This document shows positions 1-5,664 of a stretch of DNA of 21,414 bases, piece after piece. The notes beneath the pieces were generated by a model, which saw only the letters and a list, made by a program, of their open reading frames with translations, did not search any database and was not told where the DNA came from. Origin of the DNA: an uncultured Lachnospiraceae bacterium (lineage in GTDB: Bacteria > Bacillota > Clostridia > Lachnospirales > Lachnospiraceae). Numbering within the stretch: position 1 is the first letter of the stretch; every line of letters begins with the position of its first letter. Made by a program: the position numbers and the translations under genes. Location of the stretch: assembly GCA_934394615.1 (NCBI GenBank), contig CAKRRJ010000039.1, positions 1 to 21,414 on the forward strand, written 5' to 3'.

Positions 1-59
1 CTCTTTTTTTATTCACTTAACAAGTGAAAAGCAATATGCAATTAAAATACAGTGACTAT

Positions 60-91
60 GTGGCTTTCAGCCACGATTACGGCTTTGCCGT
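60..91. repeat. two tandem mini-hairpins, possible intergenic repeat element
   Basis: Two perfect inverted repeats with 3-nt loops lie side by side: GTGGCT-TTC-AGCCAC at 60-74 and ACGGC-TTT-GCCGT at 79-91. Neither is followed by a T-run on either strand, so they do not look like terminators. The paired GGCTTT cores resemble REP-like intergenic elements, but only one copy of the pair is present in the window, so repeat status is inference. Confidence 0.4.
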
Positions 92-209
92 GAATAATTC
101 AGGATGATGTATATAATTTTCCTACATGGCAATACTGTAAGTACAAAGATATATTCGACAGCCGCATAATCATTAATTCGACAGCAAAATTTTACATATC
201 TATTTCTTA

Positions 210-374
210 TCAGAAAGATTTACTTTCCATAGACACAAGAATTTTTACACCCTCAACCGGAGGTTTCTTCATCCTGGTACAGCTTTTCGCAAAGAAGATT
301 CTTCCGTTTATTACAGGCTTGTTCTTGGCGCAGCGCTTGGTTCCGCAATTTTGGGCTGGGTAGTTGTTTTGCAT
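210..374 (-). CDS. doubtful small protein, 54 aa, unknown function
   Basis: On the minus strand an ATG at 374-372 opens a 54-codon frame ending in TGA at 212-210. The product is basic, with three cysteines, two of them in CGTKRC near residues 10-15, and a second half rich in Lys and Arg (KSCTRMKKPP). Third-position base use is about half G/C, compatible with coding. Against it, there is no clear ribosome binding site before the ATG and no recognised family. The opposite strand is also open through this region with a hydrophobic translation, which may simply be the antisense shadow. An alternative is a decayed plus-strand membrane-protein 3' end. I cannot decide between these. Confidence 0.22.
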   Translation of the reverse strand: MQNNYPAQNCGTKRCAKNKPVINGRIFFAKSCTRMKKPPVEGVKILVSMESKSF

Positions 375-384
375 AAAAGGGCAG

Positions 385-430
385 AAAGCCGCACCCGTTT
401 TTTATGTAGGGCGCGGCTTTTGTAGTTTTT
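385..430 (+). terminator. terminator-like hairpin
   Basis: AAAGCCGC at 385-392 pairs with GCGGCTTT at 413-420, extended inward by three C-G pairs (394-396 with 409-411) across one mismatch, around a T-rich loop. A T-rich tract (421-431) follows on the + strand. No intact + strand gene ends just before it, so it may terminate a decayed gene or transcription from left of the window. Confidence 0.5.
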
Positions 431-445
431 TGCGATTATGTTCTT

Positions 446-474
446 TTGCCGTATCTGCTTCCCCATGCTATAAT
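446..474 (+). promoter_or_regulatory. promoter for the zinc-ribbon gene
   Basis: TTGCCG at 446-451 is a 4/6 match to the -35 box. After a 17-nt spacer comes a perfect TATAAT at 469-474, preceded by TGC (extended -10). Transcription would start near 481, giving a leader of about 160 nt before the ATG at 642. Confidence 0.5.
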
Positions 475-641
475 CTGTTTTATTCTATGAAGTTCTTTTC
501 AGTCATTTTTTATCTGTGATCGTATCAGATACATTCCATATTTATAAGAATCACTGTATTGCAGTAATCATACGGGCATAGAGACTCTGGCGCCGAGTCT
601 ATTACATTGCCATAGATAAATCCATAGAAAGGGGAAGGGGT

Positions 642-1160
642 ATGACATTTTGCGCGAAATGCGGAAAGAAACTGAATGAGGGGGCAAAGTTTTGTCCGAG
701 GTGCGGGGCACCGGCAGAGAGCCAGGGAGGTGCGGCTGCCTGCGCCGCAGGTGGGAAAGGTGCATCCCAGGCATCCTCGTGGGAACAGGCGGTACAGACA
801 AGAGACTTAAACGGTGGATTTTCGGCAGAGGATGTGGAGCAGAACAAGCTGCTGGCGGTGCTGTCGTATTTTTCTGTGCTGGTAATTTTGCCGATTTTAC
901 TGGGAAAAGAGTCAAAATACGCGAGGTTTCATGCGAATCAGGGCCTGGTTCTTCTGATCGTGACAATGGGATGGCAGTTTGTATCGGTTATGCTGAACCT
1001 GGCATTTGACCGTTCCTGGTGGCAGCTGCGGTTTATGCTCTCCATGACCGGTGTGGTATATCTGCTACTGCTTGTGTTATTTTGCATCGGTGTGATCAAT
1101 GCGCTGAACGGAAAAGCAAAGGAACTTCCGCTCATCGGAAGCCTGCAGATCCTGCGCTAA
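642..1160 (+). CDS. zinc-ribbon membrane protein
   Basis: This is a 172-aa protein. Residues 1-25 form a zinc ribbon with two CxxC knuckles (FCAKCGKK and FCPRCGAP). A Gly/Ala-rich low-complexity linker follows to about residue 60. The second half holds about three hydrophobic segments starting near LLAVLSYFSVLVILPILLG and ending before a short tail. The stretch YARFHANQGL in the first loop is typical of the small DUF4870-like / zinc-ribbon membrane proteins of Firmicutes. The start at 642 is supported by GGGGAAGGGG just upstream. The gene appears monocistronic, with its own promoter at 446-474 and another promoter just after it. Specific function is unknown; a structural or regulatory membrane role is all that can be said. 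Confidence 0.8.
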   Translation: MTFCAKCGKKLNEGAKFCPRCGAPAESQGGAAACAAGGKGASQASSWEQAVQTRDLNGGFSAEDVEQNKLLAVLSYFSVLVILPILLGKESKYARFHANQGLVLLIVTMGWQFVSVMLNLAFDRSWWQLRFMLSMTGVVYLLLLVLFCIGVINALNGKAKELPLIGSLQILR

Positions 1161-1181
1161 AAAGCTTAACAAACTTTATTT

Positions 1182-1211
1182 TTTACAAAACAGTCCGAAA
1201 TGTGTTATGAT
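1182..1211 (+). promoter_or_regulatory. promoter for the nitroreductase-gltS operon
   Basis: TTTACA at 1182-1187, an 18-nt spacer and TATGAT at 1206-1211 make a good sigma-A-type promoter in the gap after the zinc-ribbon gene. Transcription would begin near 1218, leaving a leader of about 150 nt before the ATG at 1367. Confidence 0.6.
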
Positions 1212-1229
1212 AGTAACATGTGGAGGGCT

Positions 1230-1271
1230 GTTTTTCATTTCATAGAAAATGTGTCCTATGAAATAAAAAAC
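1230..1271 (+). promoter_or_regulatory. long hairpin in the nitroreductase 5' leader
   Basis: GTTTTT-c-ATTTCATAG (1230-1245) pairs with CTATGAAAT-a-AAAAAC (1256-1271), giving 15 base pairs with one mismatch and a 10-nt loop. It sits just downstream of the predicted transcription start. It is not followed by a T-run, so it is not an ordinary terminator. It could be a 5'-stabilising stem or a regulator-binding palindrome; the sequence alone does not say which. Confidence 0.45.
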
Positions 1272-1366
1272 GCTCCGTGTGGGGATGCGCGCTCAGCGCA
1301 ACGGCAGATGATTGCAAAAGCATATTCTTTTCATCCCCCAGACATCATGAGCAGGAGGATACTACT

Positions 1367-1912
1367 ATGGAATTTGAAACATTGATGGAAGCGCGGAGAA
1401 GCATTCGCAAATATGACAGCGGCAGGCGTGCGGCAAAGGAGCAGATCGAGGCTATGGTTCAGGCTGCCATTCAGGCACCATCCTGGAAAAATTCCCAGAC
1501 TGCACGCTATTACGCTATTTTAGAGGAAGCAAAATGCGAGAAATTTTCTGAGAACTGCCTGCCGCAGTTTAATCAGAACAATTCCAGAGGCGCTTCTTAT
1601 CTTGTGAATACATTTGTGAAAAACAGAGCAGGCTTTAACCGTGAAACCGGAGAACCGGATAATGAATGCGGTAATGGCTGGGGATACTATGACCTGGGCC
1701 TGCAGAATGAGAACCTGATCTTAAAGGCAAAAGAGCTTGGTCTGGATACCCTGATCATGGGAATCCGTGATGCGGCAAAGATCCATGAGATGCTTCAGAT
1801 TCCGGAGACAGAGCAGATTGTATCTGTCATTGCGGTCGGATACCGTGATATTGACCCGGAAAAGCCGAAGCGCAAGACTCCGGAAGACATTCTGACCTTT
1901 GTGGAGGGCTGA
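1367..1912 (+). CDS. nitroreductase family protein
   Basis: This is a 181-aa flavoprotein of the nitroreductase superfamily, which uses FMN and NAD(P)H to reduce nitro-aromatics, quinones or related acceptors in the cytoplasm. The N-terminal MEARRSIRKYD is the family's FMN-phosphate-binding RRSxRxY motif. APSWKNSQTARY near residues 37-50 is the second conserved block, and LGLDTLIMGIRDA followed by IPETEQIVSVIAVGY is the usual C-terminal pattern. Start 1367 is chosen because AGGAGG ends 8 nt before it; the frame is open back to 1277 but without such a site. It is the first gene of an operon with the small protein at 1965 and gltS. The natural substrate cannot be read from the sequence. Confidence 0.88.
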   Translation: MEFETLMEARRSIRKYDSGRRAAKEQIEAMVQAAIQAPSWKNSQTARYYAILEEAKCEKFSENCLPQFNQNNSRGASYLVNTFVKNRAGFNRETGEPDNECGNGWGYYDLGLQNENLILKAKELGLDTLIMGIRDAAKIHEMLQIPETEQIVSVIAVGYRDIDPEKPKRKTPEDILTFVEG

Positions 1913-1964
1913 TGTCTCTTCCAGACAAGGACGAACAAAAACGAAAAGAAAGGATATACGGCCT

Positions 1965-2255
1965 ATGAACATTGCGGAAACCCTCGATGAACTGAAGCGT
2001 AAAGCCGGAAAAGATCCGGAACTAAAAAGCAGGATCCTGCAGACCAGAAAGGAAACCAATCCGCTTTCCGCATTCTGTGTGCTCTGCCGGGAACTGGGAT
2101 ATCCGGTCTACGAGATGGACCTGGCCTGTGCCGGGGAAAGCTTTTACGCGGAAATCAAGCGAAGCACCAATGGAGGCGGGGAAAATTCACCGCTCTTAAA
2201 GGGTGAAGATGATTTTTACGAAATGTTTTTTGCAGAGCTGGAACGGGAATTATGA
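1965..2255 (+). CDS. small Nif11-like protein, function unknown
   Basis: This 96-aa protein starts at 1965, with GAAAGG upstream. The first two thirds (DELKRKAGKDPELKSRIL, then LCRELGYPVYEMDL) resemble the Nif11-like domain pattern of 'DPELxxKL ... AxELGYxxxxEEL', followed by a glycine run (NGGGEN). Nif11 domains occur as leader peptides of RiPP precursors but also as stand-alone proteins. No RiPP maturase or peptide exporter is nearby, so a precursor role is not supported. The stop overlaps the gltS start (ATGA), which implies translational coupling with the symporter. The resemblance is by eye only. Confidence 0.6.
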   Translation: MNIAETLDELKRKAGKDPELKSRILQTRKETNPLSAFCVLCRELGYPVYEMDLACAGESFYAEIKRSTNGGGENSPLLKGEDDFYEMFFAELEREL

Positions 2256-3460
2256 TGATTGAACTTGATATGTACCAAACAATCGCAGCCGCCGTGGCTG
2301 CACTGATGCTGGGAAAATTTTTAAGAAGACGGTGCGCCATTCTGGAGCGCTTCTGCATTCCGGCACCAGTCATTGGCGGTGTGATCTTTGCAGTGTTTAC
2401 CTGCATCTGCTACGTCACCGGAATCGCCGAATTTTCATTTGATGATACCTTGAAAGAGGTATGTATGGTATTTTTCTTTACGTCGGTAGGATTTCAGGCA
2501 AACTTAAAAGTCCTTCGAAGCGGCGGAAAAGCACTTGCGGTATTTCTGGGCCTGGTGATCCTGCTGATCATCTCCCAGAACTTTCTGGCCATTGGCCTGG
2601 CAAAGATTTTGCAGCTGCCGTCTCTGGTGGGGCTTTGCACCGGATCGATTCCGATGGTGGGCGGCCACGGAACGGCGGGTGCTTTTGGACCGGTTCTCGA
2701 GGGCATGGGAATCACCGGGGCTACAACGGTCTGCACGGCGGCAGCCACATTTGGCCTGATCGCAGGCAGTGTGATCGGCGGTCCGATCGGAAAAGGTCTC
2801 ATTGAGAAATACGATCTTTTAAAAACCATTGTGCCGGAAGATGACAGCCTCCTGATCGAGGAAGAGGAACTTCTGATCGAAGAGGAGAAAAAACATGAGC
2901 GTCATACGACCATGTATCCGTCTGCGGTATTTCAGCTCATCATTGCCATTGGAATCGGTACATTTGTGTCGGATCTCTTATCCCTGACCGGCCTGACATT
3001 TCCGATTTATATTGGAGCCATGATCTCCGCGGCAGTGATCCGGAATATCGGAGAATACAGCGGAAAATACACGACTCATATGGGCGAGATCAATGATATC
3101 GGCGGTATCTGCCTGTCCTTGTTCCTGGGAATTGCCATGATCACGCTGAAGCTGTGGCAGCTGGCGGATCTGGCGCTTCCGCTGCTGGTTCTTTTGTTTG
3201 GCCAGGTTTTTATGATGTTTATCTATGCACGTTTTATTGTGTTCAATGTGATGGGACGGGACTACGATGCAGCGGTGATCTGTTCGGGTATCTGTGGATT
3301 TGGTATGGGAGCCACCCCAAATGCCATGGCAAATATGCAGGTTGTCTGCGAGCAGTATGAGCCTTCTGTAAAGGCGTATCTTCTGATTCCGTTAGTGGGC
3401 AGCCTGTTTGCGGACTTTTTAAATACTCTTTCAATTACATTCTTTATTAACTTTCTGTAG
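2252..3460 (+). CDS. gltS: sodium/glutamate symporter
   Basis: This 402-aa polytopic membrane protein has the length of E. coli GltS (ESS family), which imports glutamate with Na+. About ten hydrophobic segments are visible. Both halves carry the glycine-rich re-entrant signatures of the family: GSIPMVGGHGTAGAFGPVLE in the first half and CGFGMGATPNAMANMQ in the second. The central cytoplasmic loop (about residues 190-220) is unusually acidic, with a doubled LLIEEEE-type run before KKHERH. The start overlaps the preceding stop by 4 nt, so translation is probably coupled. The operon context (nitroreductase, Nif11-like protein) does not explain the transport role. The family call is firm; substrate preference for glutamate is by family. 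Confidence 0.9.
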   Translation: MMIELDMYQTIAAAVAALMLGKFLRRRCAILERFCIPAPVIGGVIFAVFTCICYVTGIAEFSFDDTLKEVCMVFFFTSVGFQANLKVLRSGGKALAVFLGLVILLIISQNFLAIGLAKILQLPSLVGLCTGSIPMVGGHGTAGAFGPVLEGMGITGATTVCTAAATFGLIAGSVIGGPIGKGLIEKYDLLKTIVPEDDSLLIEEEELLIEEEKKHERHTTMYPSAVFQLIIAIGIGTFVSDLLSLTGLTFPIYIGAMISAAVIRNIGEYSGKYTTHMGEINDIGGICLSLFLGIAMITLKLWQLADLALPLLVLLFGQVFMMFIYARFIVFNVMGRDYDAAVICSGICGFGMGATPNAMANMQVVCEQYEPSVKAYLLIPLVGSLFADFLNTLSITFFINFL

Positions 3461-3514
3461 CAGCCAACTGGATAAAAATGGTTTTGGCAGACGAAGAAGG
3501 CGGAGGAGCGCGCG

Positions 3515-3718
3515 ATGTTTTGGAAAAAAGAAAAGGAACAAAAAAAACACACGGATTTTGAAATTACCAGTGAGAACCTGGCGGTCCCGGAGATCCATAT
3601 TGGAAAACGGAGAGCAGAAAAGGCAGAGGGGCAGCAGGAAGAACATCATCATGAGTCAATTTTGTATGATGATGTGGCAGTTCCGGAAATCCACATTCCA
3701 GCAAGGAAGAAACGATAA
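3515..3718 (+). CDS. small charged protein with duplicated AVPEIHI motif
   Basis: This 67-aa soluble protein is preceded by a strong GGAGG 8 nt before the ATG. AVPEIHI occurs twice, at residues 23-29 and 55-61, each followed by a basic run (GKRR and PARKKR) and preceded by an acidic or polar stretch. The repeat period is 32 residues, with a GQQEEHHHES linker between. The DNA of the two repeats differs mostly at third positions, which points to selection on the peptide. There is no signal peptide or membrane segment. It is the last gene before the terminator at 3731 and is probably cotranscribed with gltS. I do not recognise a family. The repeated short motif with basic flanks suggests a docking or adaptor peptide, but that is a guess. 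Confidence 0.65.
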   Translation: MFWKKEKEQKKHTDFEITSENLAVPEIHIGKRRAEKAEGQQEEHHHESILYDDVAVPEIHIPARKKR

Positions 3719-3730
3719 AAGAACAGGAGA

Positions 3731-3774
3731 AGCAGGTGCGGTTTGGAAAGAACCAGGCAGCACCTGCTTTTTTT
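3731..3774 (+). terminator. rho-independent terminator of the gltS operon
   Basis: AGCAGGTGC (3731-3739) pairs perfectly with GCACCTGCT (3760-3768) and is followed directly by a run of seven T's. It lies 12 nt after the stop of the 67-aa gene and before the next promoter, so it closes the operon that starts at 1367. Confidence 0.9.
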
Positions 3775-3800
3775 ATGTGCTTTTTTATGCCGAAAAGTAC

Positions 3801-3829
3801 TTGACAAATAATATTATATGACATATAGT
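3801..3829 (+). promoter_or_regulatory. consensus promoter of the padR operon
   Basis: A perfect TTGACA (3801-3806) is separated by 17 nt from TATAGT (3824-3829). The spacer and flanks are AT-rich with repeated ATAT motifs. Transcription would start near 3836, directly before the palindrome at 3842-3864. Confidence 0.85.
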
Positions 3830-3841
3830 ATATGCAACGAC

Positions 3842-3864
3842 AATATTATATAATATATAATATT
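3842..3864. promoter_or_regulatory. 23-bp palindrome, likely PadR operator
   Basis: Two perfect 11-bp arms (AATATTATATA and TATATAATATT) flank a single centre base at 3853. The site lies just after the predicted transcription start of padR, where a bound dimer would block transcription. PadR-family regulators commonly bind AT-rich dyads in their own promoters, so autoregulation is the simplest reading; binding itself is inferred. Confidence 0.65.
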
Positions 3865-3898
3865 ATAAAATGTTAGAGAGCAGAAAGGAGAGAAGGCT

Positions 3899-4225
3899 AT
3901 GGTTTTCAATACAGGAGCGGCGCTTCTGGATGCCATCGTGCTGTCCGTCGTCTCCAGGGACCAGAATGGGACTTACGGCTACCGCATTACCCAGGAGGTG
4001 CGCAAAGTGCTCGACATTTCGGAATCGACCCTTTATCCGGTGCTGCGGCGCCTTCTGAAAGATGGCTGCCTCGAAAGCTACGACCTGGCCATCGACGGGA
4101 GAAACCGACGGTACTACCGGATTACAGAGAGCGGAAGGCTGCAGCTGAATCTTTATCGCGGAGAGTGGAATCTTTACGCACAGAAAATCTCCAGAATACT
4201 TGAGGAGGAATCGGGACATGAATAA
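3899..4225 (+). CDS. PadR family transcriptional regulator
   Basis: This 108-aa protein is a short (subfamily 2 size) PadR-type winged-helix regulator. The conserved core is visible in order: LDAIVLSVVSRDQNGTYGYRI (helix 1-2), ISESTLYPVLRRLLKDGCLES (recognition helix and start of the wing), then RNRRYYRITESGR (wing and the near-invariant YYxIT). A C-terminal helix for dimerisation follows. The ribosome binding site GAAAGGAGAGAAGG precedes the ATG. The next gene begins 8 nt before this one ends, so the two are coupled. PadR plus DUF1700 pairs are a standing arrangement in Firmicutes and usually respond to envelope stress or antimicrobial compounds; the inducer here is unknown. The adjacent 23-bp dyad suggests self-repression. 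Confidence 0.92.
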   Translation: MVFNTGAALLDAIVLSVVSRDQNGTYGYRITQEVRKVLDISESTLYPVLRRLLKDGCLESYDLAIDGRNRRYYRITESGRLQLNLYRGEWNLYAQKISRILEEESGHE

Positions 4226-4991
4226 AAAAGAATTTTTGGAGGAGCTGGAATATCTGCTTCAGGATCTTTCGGAGGAGGACCGGGAGGATGGCATTGCCTA
4301 CTACCGGGATTATCTGGAGGAGGCCGGGGAAGATCAGGAAGAGGACGTGCTGAAAGCATTCGGAAGCCCGGAGCGTATCGCGTCCATTATCCGGAGCAAT
4401 TTGAAAGGCGATCTGGAGGACGGAGGTTCTTTTACGGAAGCTGGTTTTGAAGATGAGCGATTCCGCAATCCGGGGTATCAGATGGAGCGAAGAAAGGATC
4501 TCCCGGATGTATATGAAGAGGTGAATCAGCATGGACCGGAGCCGAAACAAAGCGCGCATACAGAAGGAAAGCGCCCGCGTGTCCGTGGCATCCTGGAACA
4601 TATCACGATTGGGAAAACGCTGCTTCTTCTGGCGCTGATCTTTATTTTGTCTCCGGTTATTCTGGGACTTGGAAGCGGGGCAGTCGCGGTTGTGTGCGGA
4701 CTTTTTGGAACGGTTCTGGCTACGGTGGTCGGCATTGGATTTTTAACTGCACTGGCCTGCTTTGGAACCGTGATCCTGGCTGTGGTTGGACTTGGAATGA
4801 TCTTCAGCAATTTCTGGGGCGGTGTTACCGTTGCCGGATTTGCAATCTTTACGATGGGCTGTGCATTCATTGGAATTGCGCTTTCCATTGTGATTTACGG
4901 AACCTTTTTACCATGGTGCATCCGCACGTTTGTGAATGCCCTGGGCAGACTGATTCATGGAGGGAAAAAGAAACATGAAAAAATTCGTTAA
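4218..4991 (+). CDS. DUF1700 (HAAS-like) membrane protein
   Basis: This 257-aa protein opens with the DUF1700/HAAS signature: MNKKEFLEELEYLLQDLSEE, then YYRDYLEEAGED and AFGSPERIASII (residues 1-63). This helical domain is thought to work with the partner PadR protein. A charged linker follows (about 65-130), then four or more hydrophobic segments rich in Gly and Val (about 135-240) and a basic tail ending KKKHEKIR. Start 4218 has GAGGAGG upstream and overlaps padR by 8 nt; upstream in-frame starts lie inside padR. It probably passes a membrane signal to PadR; the family's exact mechanism is not settled. Confidence 0.85.
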   Translation: MNKKEFLEELEYLLQDLSEEDREDGIAYYRDYLEEAGEDQEEDVLKAFGSPERIASIIRSNLKGDLEDGGSFTEAGFEDERFRNPGYQMERRKDLPDVYEEVNQHGPEPKQSAHTEGKRPRVRGILEHITIGKTLLLLALIFILSPVILGLGSGAVAVVCGLFGTVLATVVGIGFLTALACFGTVILAVVGLGMIFSNFWGGVTVAGFAIFTMGCAFIGIALSIVIYGTFLPWCIRTFVNALGRLIHGGKKKHEKIR

Positions 4992-5115
4992 ATGGTTTTT
5001 GCTCATCGGCATCCTCTGCTGCCTGGCAGGCACAGGCATTGCAACCGCCGGGGTGATGCGAGGCGGTGTTGGAGCAATCGGAGAGTATGTGAGAAATCTG
5101 GAAGATCTTGTATAA
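4975..5115 (+). CDS. 46-aa single-span protein, likely DUF4097 remnant or mini-form
   Basis: A short ORF starts at ATG 4975, overlapping the DUF1700 gene by 17 nt, and ends with TAA at 5113-5115. GAGGGAAAAAG provides a ribosome binding site. The product has basic residues (MKKFVKW), one membrane span (about residues 7-27, [19 protein letters not shown]) and a short tail. In related cassettes this slot, between DUF1700 and PspC, usually holds a DUF4097 protein. Those proteins begin with just such a KKF-start, a span ending in G-rich VMxGG, and then a long beta-strand domain. Here the protein stops after the anchor ([14 protein letters not shown]). It could be a truncated remnant or a functional membrane micropeptide. 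The clean start, stop and spacing favour real translation. Confidence 0.6.
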   Translation: MKKFVKWFLLIGILCCLAGTGIATAGVMRGGVGAIGEYVRNLEDLV

Positions 5116-5132
5116 ACAAAGGAGAATTGTCG

Positions 5133-5330
5133 ATGGATATGAATAAAAAATTATACCGTTCCAACCGGAATAAAGTAATCTGCGGTGTGTGTGGCGGCCT
5201 TGGAGAATACTTTGGAATGGATCCGACCCTTGTGCGCCTGATCTGGGTGCTGGTGGCGTGCTCCGGCACGGGGTTGCTTGCGTACCTGATCGCAGCGGTC
5301 ATTATTCCGCAGAATCCGGATGAATTTTAA
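5133..5330 (+). CDS. PspC domain protein
   Basis: This 65-aa protein is essentially one PspC domain. [20 protein letters not shown] (residues 6-25) is the conserved opening, [14 protein letters not shown] the middle, and a C-terminal membrane span [15 protein letters not shown] ends it. Start 5133 follows AAAGGAGAA; the frame is open upstream but without a site. PspC proteins sit in the membrane and take part in envelope-stress responses, which fits the PadR/DUF1700 neighbours. It is the last gene of that operon, 17 nt after the mini-protein stop. Confidence 0.9.
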   Translation: MDMNKKLYRSNRNKVICGVCGGLGEYFGMDPTLVRLIWVLVACSGTGLLAYLIAAVIIPQNPDEF

Positions 5331-5342
5331 AGATTAAAAACG

Positions 5343-5375
5343 GGCATACTCCTAACAAAAAGGAGTGTGCCTTTT
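5343..5375 (+). promoter_or_regulatory. hairpin that hides the spore-protein RBS, possibly also a terminator
   Basis: GGCATACTCCT (5343-5353) pairs with AGGAGTGTGCC (5361-5371) over 11 bp with a single T-G wobble and a 7-nt loop, followed by TTTT. The AGGAG in the right arm is the only good ribosome binding site for the ATG at 5376. The element could therefore end transcripts from the pspC side and also keep the spore-protein mRNA untranslated when read through. Confidence 0.6.
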
Positions 5376-5615
5376 ATGTCTAAGAAAAAAGAAAAGAAAC
5401 CGTTTGACCCGCAGCATATGACACCGGAGGAAAAACTGAAATTTGAGATTGCGGAGGAGCTTGGTCTTGGGGACCGGGTCCTGAAAGATGGCTGGCGCTG
5501 CCTGACCTCGAAGGAGAGCGGGCGGATCGGCGGTATGATCACAAAGCGCAAAAAGCAGATGCGCGCGGAAGCGCTTTCGTCCGATGCTTGTCAAACAGAG
5601 GAAAAACAAGTATAA
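5376..5615 (+). CDS. small acid-soluble spore protein, alpha/beta type
   Basis: This 79-aa protein resembles alpha/beta SASPs, which coat spore DNA. The first block, KLKFEIAEELGL (residues 20-31), matches the conserved segment that includes the germination-protease cleavage site (EIAxEL). The second block, SKESGRIGGMITKRKKQM (about 45-62), matches the GGxxTKR motif that contacts DNA. A Lys-rich N-terminal arm (KKKEKKPFD) and a short tail are added. Start ATG 5376 is chosen over GTG 5367 because AGGAG at 5361-5365 is 10 nt from the ATG but only 1 nt from the GTG. The central loop is more basic and longer than in classical Bacillus SASPs, as in clostridial SspF-like proteins. This gene is the best evidence for a spore-forming lineage. 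Confidence 0.8.
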   Translation: MSKKKEKKPFDPQHMTPEEKLKFEIAEELGLGDRVLKDGWRCLTSKESGRIGGMITKRKKQMRAEALSSDACQTEEKQV

Positions 5616-5616
5616 T
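5588..5616 (+). promoter_or_regulatory. promoter of the cobalamin operon inside the spore-protein gene
   Basis: TTGTCA (5588-5593), a 17-nt spacer and a perfect TATAAT (5611-5616) lie in the last codons of the spore-protein gene; the -10 box overlaps its TAA stop. The transcript would start near 5623 and give a leader of only about 40 nt before the cbiD start at 5665. Confidence 0.65.
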
Positions 5617-5664
5617 AAAACCGTTTATACAGATGAAATAGCGATATATTTACGGAGTGATGAT

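Larger units (their letters stand above)
1..641. other. gene-poor leader region
   Basis: No intact, convincing gene is seen here. The stretch is more AT-rich than the rest of the window. It holds a small hairpin at 12-28 (TTCACTT/AAGTGAA, not followed by a T-run), two tandem mini-hairpins at 60-91, a doubtful minus-strand ORF at 210-374, a terminator-like hairpin at 385-430, a promoter at 446-474, and a further short hairpin at 582-600 (AGACTC/GAGTCT) in the 5' leader of the gene at 642. The plus strand between 94 and 363 is also stop-free but has no start codon. Confidence 0.6.

Noticed and set aside
1..641. cobalamin riboswitch or other named riboswitch in the left intergenic region
   Set aside because: I looked for B12-box-like sequence and a multi-stem layout and saw only isolated small hairpins; the downstream gene is also not a cobalamin gene.
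1277..1366. extended N-terminus for the nitroreductase
   Set aside because: The extra residues do not fit the family, which starts just before RRSIRKY, and AGGAGG precedes the ATG at 1367.
3807..3870. AT-rich stretch as a replication or integration site
   Set aside because: It is fully explained by a promoter and dyad operator before padR; there is no iteron set, DnaA-box cluster or integrase.
5633..5641. ATG-AAA-TAG mini-ORF in the cbiD leader
   Set aside because: It has no ribosome binding site and only two codons; there is no reason to think it is used.
5584..5664. ATG 5584 as the start of cbiD
   Set aside because: It lies inside the spore-protein gene, upstream of the predicted -10 box, and adds 27 residues not typical of CbiD. 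GTG 5665 has a well-spaced GGAG.
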